A DNA stretch of 11,885 bases from Candidatus Pacearchaeota archaeon (GTDB taxonomy: Archaea > Nanobdellota > Nanobdellia > Pacearchaeales > GW2011-AR1), in NCBI GenBank assembly GCA_016186375.1, contig JACPLS010000015.1:1-11885 (forward strand), written 5' to 3'. Shown here piece after piece: positions 6,199 through 11,885 of the stretch (position 1 is its first letter; each line of letters opens with the position of its first letter). The notes under the pieces were generated by a model. It saw nothing but the letters and a program-made list of their open reading frames with translations. It was not told the DNA's origin and ran no database searches. Made by a program: the position numbers and the translations under genes.

Positions 6199-6732
6199 AT
6201 GACGGATATATTTGATGCGAAAATAATGTGCAAGAAATGTGAGAGGGAGATGAAGCCAGCTTTTGTTCAGAAAGATGGCTTAGAACTTAGGGCAGTAACA
6301 TGCCCTAATTGTGGAGATAAGATAATACATCCGGCAGATCTTAATGCACAGGAACAATTTAATGATTTGAGAGGAAAAACATTCGATGTTAAATTAAGGA
6401 TGGTTGGAAATAGTCACGCAATTAGTATACCAAAAGAAATTGTTGATTTTATTAATGAGCAGCACAGGATGATGAAAAGAAGAATGGATGACATGGTGCA
6501 TTTATGTTTTGAAGATTTTGGCACTTTGAAAGTAATGTTTGGAGATGATGAAAATAATGAAATAAATAGTGATATGAAAGAAGCGAGTTATGAGGATCAA
6601 TCTCGAGGGATTAAAAGAAATGTAAGAAATTATGGCCATGGAAATATAGATATTGTGGAAGAGCAGAATATAAATAATCCAACACATAATATAAGAAGGA
6701 TGAAAATGAAAAGAATAAGGAGGCTTGGATAA
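6199..6732 (+). CDS. Zinc-ribbon plus AbrB-like (swapped-hairpin) protein, co-transcribed with cdc48
   Basis: The protein has 177 residues. The N-terminal zinc ribbon has CKKC and CPNC (Cys11, 14, 35, 38). The central AbrB/SpoVT-like segment (about 62-112) contains FDVKLRMVGNSHAISIPKE, the recognisable core, then FEDFGTLKVMF. The C-terminal third is polar and probably disordered, ending in the very basic RRMKMKRIRRLG. Family knowledge suggests a DNA-binding regulator; the ribbon and basic tail could also bind RNA or protein. Its stop codon shares a base with the next start (TAATG), so it is translationally coupled to the Cdc48 gene. An adaptor, cofactor or operon regulator role is inference. 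There is no Shine-Dalgarno sequence before its own ATG. Confidence 0.8.
   Translation: MTDIFDAKIMCKKCEREMKPAFVQKDGLELRAVTCPNCGDKIIHPADLNAQEQFNDLRGKTFDVKLRMVGNSHAISIPKEIVDFINEQHRMMKRRMDDMVHLCFEDFGTLKVMFGDDENNEINSDMKEASYEDQSRGIKRNVRNYGHGNIDIVEEQNINNPTHNIRRMKMKRIRRLG
6718..6723 (+). promoter_or_regulatory. Shine-Dalgarno sequence for cdc48
   Basis: AGGAGG, 8 nt before the ATG at 6732, inside the 3' end of the upstream gene. It is the only strong Shine-Dalgarno found here. The other genes start leaderless or by overlap, so it marks internal initiation in an operon. Confidence 0.8.
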
Positions 6733-9020
6733 TGAAAGTTGCGAGTGAAGAAATAAAATTGAGAGTTGTAGAAGCTCTACAGGATGATGTTTATAAAGGG
6801 ATTGCCAGAATTGACCCTAATTTAATGAGAGCTATGGGCTTGAATAGAGGAGATATTATTTCTATAAAAGGACAGAGGGAAACTGTTGCAATTGTTGATA
6901 GAGCATATCCTGCTGATGTTGGTGAGGGAATTATAAGAATTGATGGTTTAATAAGAAGAAACGCAAAAACTAGTGTAGGAGAGCAGGTAAATGTAAAAAA
7001 AGTTGTTGCCAAACCTGCTGCCAAAGTAGCTATTGCTCCTGCACAACAAAATATAATGGTACAGGGAAACCCGGATTTATTTAAACATGGTTTATTGGGG
7101 AGAGTTGTTGTGAAAGGAGACATTATTTCTTTAGGTGGAGTACAAAGACGAATGGACTTGATGAGTGAAGGATTTCCAGATATTTTTGGGGATTTACATG
7201 ATCTTTTTGGCAATAATTTTGGTTTTGCAGGATTTCAGCAACTTAAATTCATGGTCTCTTCAACTACACCTTCACAACCTTGCATTATTAACGAAGATAC
7301 TGAAGTGATTGTTCATTCGAAAGCAATCGATATGTCAGAAGAAAATATACCTGAAGTAACTTATGAAGATATTGGAGGATTAAATGAAGAGGTTAAAAAA
7401 GTGAGAGAAATGGTTGAATTGCCATTAAGACATCCAGAGATATTTGATCGCTTAGGAATAGAGCCTCCAAAAGGTGTAATACTTCATGGACCTCCAGGAA
7501 CAGGAAAAACCCTTCTTGCAAAAGCAGTCGCAAATGAAACTGAATCAAACTTTATTTTACTTAATGGACCTGAATGTATGAGTAAATTTTATGGAGAATC
7601 AGAGAAGAGAATTAGAGATATGTTTGACGAAGCTGAAAAAAATGCTCCTAGTATTATATTTATTGATGAAATTGATGCGATAGCACCGAAAAGAGAAGAT
7701 GTGCAAGGAGAAGTAGAGAGAAGAGTTGTAAGCCAAATTCTCACTTTAATGGATGGTCTAAAATCTCGAGGTAAAGTAGTTGTGATAGGAGCAACAAACA
7801 GAGTTAATTCTTTAGATCCTGCATTGAGAAGGCCCGGAAGATTTGACAGAGAAATAGAAATTTCTGTCCCTGATAAGAAAGCAAGATTAAATATTTTAAA
7901 GATTCATACAAGAAATATGCCTCTGGCGAAAGATGTTAATCTTGAAATTTTGGCTTCTAGGACACATGGTTTCGTTGGTGCAGATTTGAGTGCTCTAACC
8001 AAAGAAGCAGCGATGCATGTTTTAAGAAAAATTTTACCGAGCTTAAAATTAGAGGAAGAGGAAGAAATTCCTAAAGAGGTTTTGGAGAAGATTATTATAA
8101 GGGCAGAAGATTTTGAAGAGGCATTGAGAGTTGTGAGGCCTAGTGCGATGAGAGAAGTACTTGTTGAAACTCCAAATGTGGGTTGGAATGAAATTGGTGG
8201 TTTGGAGACTATGAAGGATGAGTTAAAAGAGGCAGTTGAATGGCCTATAAAGAATCCTGATAGCTTTAAGAGAATGGGAATAAGAGCACCGAGAGGAATT
8301 TTGCTCTACGGGCCTCCAGGAACAGGAAAAACCATGCTTGCAAAAGCAGTTGCGAAAGAGTCAGAAGCTAATTTTATTCATGTAAAAGGGCCAAGTTTAT
8401 TGAGCATGTGGGTAGGAGAAAGTGAAAAAGGAGTCAGGAAGATTTTTGAGAGAGCAAGACAAGTTGCACCATGCGTTATATTTTTTGATGAGATAGATTC
8501 TTTAGCTGGAAGAAGAGGAGTAGAAATGGGGAATAAAGTTACTGAAAGGGTTTTGAACCAGCTTCTGGCGGAAATTGATGGTCTAGAAGGGCTGAAAGAT
8601 GTGACAATAATAGGAGCTACTAACAGGCCAGATATGCTTGACCCTGCTTTATTAAGGCCTGGAAGATTTGACAGAGTGATATTAGTTGATGTTCCTGATG
8701 CGGCGGGAAGAAGAGAAATATTTAAAGTTCATACTAAAAAGATGCCTATTGAAGGAGACTTTAATTTAGAAGAATTAGTGAAGATGACAGAAGGATATGT
8801 TGGAGCCGATATAGAGGCATTATGTAGAGAAGCTGCAATGAACGCTTTGAGAAGAGACATAGGAGCTAAGGGAGTTGCTAAAAAAGATTTCGAACTTGCC
8901 ATGGATAAAGTTAAATCTTCTGTATCTGCAGATACAGCGAAAAGATATAAAAAGATTGAGGAATATTATATTAAGCAAGCCAAGGCAGGCATGGAAGTCG
9001 GGCCTATTTATGCAGGTTAG
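6732..9020 (+). CDS. cdc48: Cdc48/VAT-type AAA+ unfoldase (p97/VCP homologue)
   Basis: The protein has 762 residues. The Cdc48 N double-psi barrel is about 3-88 and Cdc48 domain 2 about 107-197. Two AAA+ modules follow. D1 has Walker A GPPGTGKT (253-260), Walker B IIFIDEID with Asp312/Glu313, sensor Asn356, arginine fingers in RRPGRFD (366-372) and pore loop KFYG (285-288). D2 has Walker A 527-534, Walker B VIFFDEID with Asp586/Glu587, LRPGRFDR (641-648) and pore loop MWVG (559-562). All catalytic motifs are intact in both rings. The family forms hexamers that pull proteins through the central pore using ATP, feeding the 20S proteasome or remodelling complexes. Domain 2 carries a Gly/Phe/Asp-rich insert at about 141-168. 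The C-terminus GPIYAG has a hydrophobic-Tyr pair but one residue too many for a canonical HbYX end. Start is set by the Shine-Dalgarno sequence and TAATG coupling. Confidence 0.96.
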   Translation: MKVASEEIKLRVVEALQDDVYKGIARIDPNLMRAMGLNRGDIISIKGQRETVAIVDRAYPADVGEGIIRIDGLIRRNAKTSVGEQVNVKKVVAKPAAKVAIAPAQQNIMVQGNPDLFKHGLLGRVVVKGDIISLGGVQRRMDLMSEGFPDIFGDLHDLFGNNFGFAGFQQLKFMVSSTTPSQPCIINEDTEVIVHSKAIDMSEENIPEVTYEDIGGLNEEVKKVREMVELPLRHPEIFDRLGIEPPKGVILHGPPGTGKTLLAKAVANETESNFILLNGPECMSKFYGESEKRIRDMFDEAEKNAPSIIFIDEIDAIAPKREDVQGEVERRVVSQILTLMDGLKSRGKVVVIGATNRVNSLDPALRRPGRFDREIEISVPDKKARLNILKIHTRNMPLAKDVNLEILASRTHGFVGADLSALTKEAAMHVLRKILPSLKLEEEEEIPKEVLEKIIIRAEDFEEALRVVRPSAMREVLVETPNVGWNEIGGLETMKDELKEAVEWPIKNPDSFKRMGIRAPRGILLYGPPGTGKTMLAKAVAKESEANFIHVKGPSLLSMWVGESEKGVRKIFERARQVAPCVIFFDEIDSLAGRRGVEMGNKVTERVLNQLLAEIDGLEGLKDVTIIGATNRPDMLDPALLRPGRFDRVILVDVPDAAGRREIFKVHTKKMPIEGDFNLEELVKMTEGYVGADIEALCREAAMNALRRDIGAKGVAKKDFELAMDKVKSSVSADTAKRYKKIEEYYIKQAKAGMEVGPIYAG

Positions 9021-9036
9021 GGTAAATAGAGGATAC

Positions 9037-9043
9037 TTTTTTT
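9037..9043 (+). terminator. T-run after cdc48
   Basis: Seven T begin 16 nt after the TAG stop, with no stable hairpin in front. Archaeal RNA polymerase terminates on such U-runs. Confidence 0.5.
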
Positions 9044-9099
9044 AAATAGAGAGTTATCTCATTAAATTAATTAATATTATAATCATGAAAACAAAAATA

Positions 9100-9107
9100 T
9101 TTATAAG
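9100..9107 (+). promoter_or_regulatory. TATA box for the LamG/beta-helix surface gene
   Basis: TTTATAAG, centred 25.5 nt before the ATG at 9129 and only 7.5 nt before the in-frame ATG at 9111. This supports 9129 as the true leaderless start. Confidence 0.6.
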
Positions 9108-9128
9108 TTAATGTTAATTAGAAGGCGG

Positions 9129-11444
9129 ATGAAAAAAGGGGAAAAAAAAGGAGTAAAAAGGATTGTAATTTTATTAATAATTTTGCTTTTACTACTTATA
9201 ATTTTTCTATTTTATGGAATTATAAAGAGCAATATAATTGGAAATGTTATTATAAAGAGCAATAGCTTTTTTGCTTCTTCTTCGGATACTATTACGGGTG
9301 CGGTGGCAGAATGGAAATTTAATGAAATTTCTTGGACCGGTGCAGCTGGAGAGGTTAAAGATTCTGTTGGAACTAAGCATTTAACAACTTTGAACGGAGT
9401 AAATATTCAAGGGGAAGGAATTGACGGAAGGAGCGGTAAATTTGACGGGATAAATGATTCAGTAATTGGAAATCTTGAAATGAATTTTGATGCTTTTACA
9501 TTAAGTTTTTGGTTTAACACAGATGATACAATTAGTGTCAAGAGAATTATCGAGCATTCATGGAGCAGTAATGGCGCTGTCAGCGGAGTTTTCACCACTC
9601 ATTTAGATAGGGGAATTTTATATACTGGATTAACTTTTGGTGACGGGACGCAAACTTTTTTGGCTTCAAGCCAAATGATTTCTGTTTATAAATGGCATCA
9701 TTATATACTGATTTATGATGGCTCAAATGCTAAGGTATATTTAGATGGAGAATTAAAGGGAACAGTAACAATTAATAAACCAATAAGAAAAGTTGCTAAG
9801 AATATAATTATTGGAGGGGCACAAGGAATTACTTTTAATGGATCAGTAGACCAAATAATGATTTTTAGTAAAGCATTGAACAATGAAGAAGTAAAATCAT
9901 TATATATAAACCAATCTAGTAATTTACTAGTCCCAAGTTCTCCAGATGCATTACTTGTTAATTCTTGTAGGAATATTACTTCTTCAGGAAAATACGAACT
10001 AACTAAAACTCTAATTAATTCTGATATTTATTCTATAGGATGTTTTTTTATTAATAGCTCAAATACCGAATTAAATTGTAATGGTAAAAGTATTTTCAAT
10101 ATAACTCAAAATTCACCTGGAATATTAATCAAGGATGCAAATAATGTAAGTATTAAAAATTGTAATGTCCAGATGAATGATACAAGTAATAAAAGCAGAG
10201 GTATTTTAATTGTGAATAGCAATAATATATCTTTGGTTAACAACGTATTTAATAAGAATTACATTGGAATGGAAATTTCGGAAAGCGATTTTAATTCAGT
10301 TATCAATAATACTATAAATTTAAATTTTCTCAATGGAATTTCTATATCAAGATCGAATAATAATTTAATATCTGGAAACAATCTTAATTCGAATTTGAAT
10401 GGCTTATTTATTTCTGGAAATAATAATACAATTGAAGATAACGAAATGAATTCAAACTTTAATTTAGGTGCTCTAATTATTTCTGGAAATTTCAACAGAC
10501 TAAATTATAACAATATTTATAGAAATAATATTGATGGTATTTTGATTTCATTTGGTGCAAATAATTATCTTATAAGCAATAATATAAGTTATAATTCCAG
10601 AAATGGTATATTGATTAATTCTTCTGAATATAATATTATTGATAGCAACACTATTAGTTATAATTTGGGTTATGGGTTGTCATTAGTCTTAGGATCTAAT
10701 TATAATAATGTGACTGAAAATAAAGCAGGAGGTAATACTTTTGCTGGAATTTATGAAAGTCAGGGAAATACAGGAAATTTAATAATGGATAATATAGAGA
10801 TATTTTACCCGGAAAGCTGTGGGAATGGAGAAATTGATTTTGATGAAGAAGGCATTGATTGTGGAGGATCTTGCCCTGTTTGCCAAAACAATATAAGGAT
10901 TATTGATAACCTTGACTTGAATTTGGGTTTTTCAGAGCCCATGGAGAAGGAAGAAATAATTAGATTCAGTTTCAATTCTCAATTTTATGATCTTGAGTTG
11001 TCTGAGATATTTGAAAACAGCGCAGAATTTATATTTGACGTAAATTCAAGCTTTAATTTGAGTCTCGGAGATAAAGTAAAAATAGATATTAATGAGGATT
11101 CGGTATTTGATTTAGAATTGTTTATGTATAGCTTGAATTCATCAAATGCCGAAATTTTCTTACAGCTTATAAGCGAGCCTACTGTACCAGAAGAAGATAA
11201 TTTATATGATAATCCGGAAGAACAAACAACACAACCTAATCAAGAAAATGAATATTCTGGAGAACCATACAATGATTTGGAGGAAACACAGAAAACAACT
11301 GATAATGGGCAGGATAAAATTAGCAAAAAAGAAAAAAGCTCTTTTCTTGAGAATAATTATACAATTCTCTTGGTTTTTGGCACAATGATTCTGCTTTTGG
11401 TTATTATAATAGTGATATGGGTAAAAACGATGAGAGCGGATTGA
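9129..11444 (+). CDS. Membrane-anchored surface protein: LamG-like domain, NosD-type beta-helix, Cys motif, C-terminal TM
   Basis: The protein has 771 residues from ATG 9129 (an in-frame ATG at 9111 adds MLIRRR but lies too close to the TATA box). A Lys-rich start and hydrophobic segment (about 11-30) form a signal peptide or anchor. A LamG/concanavalin-like domain (about 59-262) shows AEWKFNE, SGKFDGINDSV, FTLSFWFNT, WHHYILIYDG, KVYLDGELKG and VDQIMIFSKALNNEEVKSLY. Asn-rich repeats (about 280-546) with NG(I/L)xISxSNNNxI follow the parallel beta-helix (NosD/pectate-lyase-like) pattern. Then comes a Cys motif, SCGN to DCGGSCPVC (about 563-585), a membrane-proximal module (about 590-682), a Gln/Glu/Thr/Pro linker, and a TM (about 743-765) with tail WVKTMRAD. 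These domains suggest binding of sugars or glycoproteins outside the cell; no catalytic residues could be assigned. Many N-X-S/T sequons suggest N-glycosylation. Confidence 0.85.
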   Translation: MKKGEKKGVKRIVILLIILLLLLIIFLFYGIIKSNIIGNVIIKSNSFFASSSDTITGAVAEWKFNEISWTGAAGEVKDSVGTKHLTTLNGVNIQGEGIDGRSGKFDGINDSVIGNLEMNFDAFTLSFWFNTDDTISVKRIIEHSWSSNGAVSGVFTTHLDRGILYTGLTFGDGTQTFLASSQMISVYKWHHYILIYDGSNAKVYLDGELKGTVTINKPIRKVAKNIIIGGAQGITFNGSVDQIMIFSKALNNEEVKSLYINQSSNLLVPSSPDALLVNSCRNITSSGKYELTKTLINSDIYSIGCFFINSSNTELNCNGKSIFNITQNSPGILIKDANNVSIKNCNVQMNDTSNKSRGILIVNSNNISLVNNVFNKNYIGMEISESDFNSVINNTINLNFLNGISISRSNNNLISGNNLNSNLNGLFISGNNNTIEDNEMNSNFNLGALIISGNFNRLNYNNIYRNNIDGILISFGANNYLISNNISYNSRNGILINSSEYNIIDSNTISYNLGYGLSLVLGSNYNNVTENKAGGNTFAGIYESQGNTGNLIMDNIEIFYPESCGNGEIDFDEEGIDCGGSCPVCQNNIRIIDNLDLNLGFSEPMEKEEIIRFSFNSQFYDLELSEIFENSAEFIFDVNSSFNLSLGDKVKIDINEDSVFDLELFMYSLNSSNAEIFLQLISEPTVPEEDNLYDNPEEQTTQPNQENEYSGEPYNDLEETQKTTDNGQDKISKKEKSSFLENNYTILLVFGTMILLLVIIIVIWVKTMRAD

Positions 11445-11463
11445 CTTTTTATGTCAAAAAGTC
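11443..11463 (+). repeat. Perfect hairpin overlapping the surface-gene stop
   Basis: GACTTTTT (11443-11450) and AAAAAGTC (11456-11463) pair perfectly around ATGTC. The left arm starts inside the stop codon. The right arm can alternatively pair with ACTTTTTGA at 11495-11503, so this hairpin excludes the larger fold next to it. Confidence 0.55.
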
Positions 11464-11503
11464 TCCAGAAAACCGCACCTTTCAAGGTGCGGTAACTTTT
11501 TGA
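11454..11503 (+). ncRNA. Structured RNA element, copy 1
   Basis: The outer stem is TCAAAAAGT (11454-11462) with ACTTTTTGA (11495-11503). A 9-nt bulge, CTCCAGAAA, lies on the 5' side. The inner hairpin is ACCGCACC/GGTGCGGT (11472-11479 and 11486-11493) with loop TTTCAA. The inner hairpin differs from copy 2 (11583-11604) at three of 22 positions, two of them a compensated pair. Whether it is a separate RNA, a 3' UTR or a terminator is not known. Confidence 0.45.
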
Positions 11504-11508
11504 GCATA

Positions 11509-11529
11509 AGAAAATCTGGAGGATTTTCT
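11509..11529 (+). repeat. Perfect hairpin with a loop complementary to the copy-1 bulge
   Basis: AGAAAATC and GATTTTCT pair over 8 bp around the loop TGGAG. TCTGGAG (11515-11521) is the exact complement of CTCCAGA (11463-11469), so a loop-bulge contact or an alternative fold is possible. Confidence 0.5.
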
Positions 11530-11532
11530 GTT

Positions 11533-11555
11533 CAGCAAATTTATTAAATTTGCTG
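11533..11555 (+). repeat. Perfect 10-bp hairpin
   Basis: CAGCAAATTT (11533-11542) and AAATTTGCTG (11546-11555) are perfectly complementary around a 3-nt loop, ATT. It is part of the hairpin cluster between the surface gene and map. Confidence 0.55.
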
Positions 11556-11560
11556 CATCC

Positions 11561-11625
11561 AAAAAACGAGTGCCTGTCGCAAACCGCAGCTTTTAAGCTG
11601 CGGTGGCACATCGTTTTTTTGTTTT
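11561..11625 (+). terminator. Long composite hairpin with T-run (copy 2): strong terminator candidate
   Basis: AAAAAACGA (11561-11569) pairs with TCGTTTTTT (11611-11619). Inside are TGCC/GGCA (11571-11574 and 11605-11608), a 5' bulge, and ACCGCAGC/GCTGCGGT (11583-11590 and 11597-11604) with loop TTTTAA. The 3' arm runs into seven T (11614-11620) and then GTTTTC. It would terminate transcription from the surface gene; the A-run on the other side makes it nearly symmetric for the other strand too. Confidence 0.6.
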
Positions 11626-11694
11626 CTATAATCTTAGAATTGTATTTATTTTTACTGCTATTAAGTTCCTTTTAATCTTTTTGAATTTGGATGT

Positions 11695-11701
11695 AAAAAA
11701 A
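11695..11701 (-). terminator. U-run after map
   Basis: On the minus strand there is a run of seven T, 21 nt after the map stop codon. It gives map its own likely termination site before the hairpin cluster. Confidence 0.45.
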
Positions 11702-11722
11702 GTTTAATTAATAAAAAGTTTT

Positions 11723-11885
11723 TTACAAAGTCGTCACTATTTTTTCTTTTTCTGTAATAATGATCGTATGTTCGGCTTGGGCGACTTTCTTTCCAGAGAT
11801 TTCTATTAGTTGTGGATATTGCTTAATGAGAGAGGCTTCTTCTATTCTTTTTAAAGCTATGAGGGAACGAGAACCAAATTTTTTA
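11723..11885 (-). CDS. map: Methionine aminopeptidase, type II archaeal form (C-terminal 53 residues only)
   Basis: The minus-strand frame is open at the right edge and ends in TAA at 11723-11725. The visible C-terminus runs from KKFGSRSLIALKRIEEA through QYPQLIEISGKKVAQAEHT to IVTTL. The segment KVAQAEHTIIITE is characteristic of archaeal type II methionine aminopeptidases; its Glu in AEHT corresponds to the last metal-ligand glutamate of the di-metal active site (family knowledge). The enzyme removes the initiator methionine from new proteins in the cytoplasm. The rest, including the other metal ligands, is outside the window. It converges with the surface gene across the hairpin cluster. 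Confidence 0.9.
   Translation of the reverse strand, partial: KKFGSRSLIALKRIEEASLIKQYPQLIEISGKKVAQAEHTIIITEKEKIVTTL

Noticed and set aside
11357..11611. 84-codon minus-strand frame across the hairpin cluster
   Set aside because: It overlaps the end of the surface gene and every hairpin, has no family-like features, and its Cys/Arg content comes from the palindromes.
11443..11625. Hairpin cluster as integron attC sites or IS200/IS605 ends
   Set aside because: No integrase, TnpA or TnpB gene and no attC core sites were seen. Extrahelical bulges alone are not enough, so a mobile origin is kept only as a possibility.

Overview
The window looks like archaeal chromosome, most likely from a small-genome DPANN lineage (Pacearchaeota/Woesearchaeota-like). 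The evidence is very AT-rich DNA, a Cdc48/VAT-type double AAA ATPase, the end of an archaeal type II methionine aminopeptidase, two tRNA genes without an encoded CCA, archaeal TATA boxes about 25.5 nt before start codons (leaderless transcripts), and large Asn/Thr-rich surface proteins with C-terminal membrane anchors. The lineage is inferred from gene content, not from a marker tree.

Layout. 2-1936 (+) is the 3' part of a repeat-built surface protein: Ig-like repeats, an 11-glycine tract, a membrane-proximal module and a C-terminal TM. 1937-2265 is an AT-rich spacer with a terminator near its start. 2266-2495 holds divergent tRNA-Ile(GAT) (-) and tRNA-Gly(CCC) (+). 2580-5470 holds three minus-strand genes: a zinc-ribbon plus Hsp20-like protein, an MFS transporter and an unrecognised 168-residue protein. 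5574-6085 (+) is an AbrB antitoxin/RelE-type toxin pair whose reading frames overlap by 7 nt. 6199-9020 (+) is a two-gene operon: a zinc-ribbon/AbrB-fold protein translationally coupled (TAATG) to the Cdc48 unfoldase. 9129-11444 (+) is a second surface protein (LamG-like, beta-helix, Cys motif, membrane-proximal module, TM). 11443-11620 is a dense cluster of RNA hairpins. 11723-11885 (-) is the C-terminus of methionine aminopeptidase.

Three functional themes stand out. Protein quality control is represented by Cdc48 and the zinc-ribbon Hsp20-like protein. The cell surface is represented by two anchored, sequon-rich proteins that appear to share the same membrane-proximal module. Transcriptional self-control is suggested by two AbrB-fold proteins, each behind a promoter with an inverted repeat between the TATA box and the gene.

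The least explained parts are the hairpin cluster, with two near-copies of one hairpin differing by a compensated base pair; the zinc-ribbon/AbrB partner of Cdc48, with a possible 8-codon leader ORF in front; and the 168-residue orphan.
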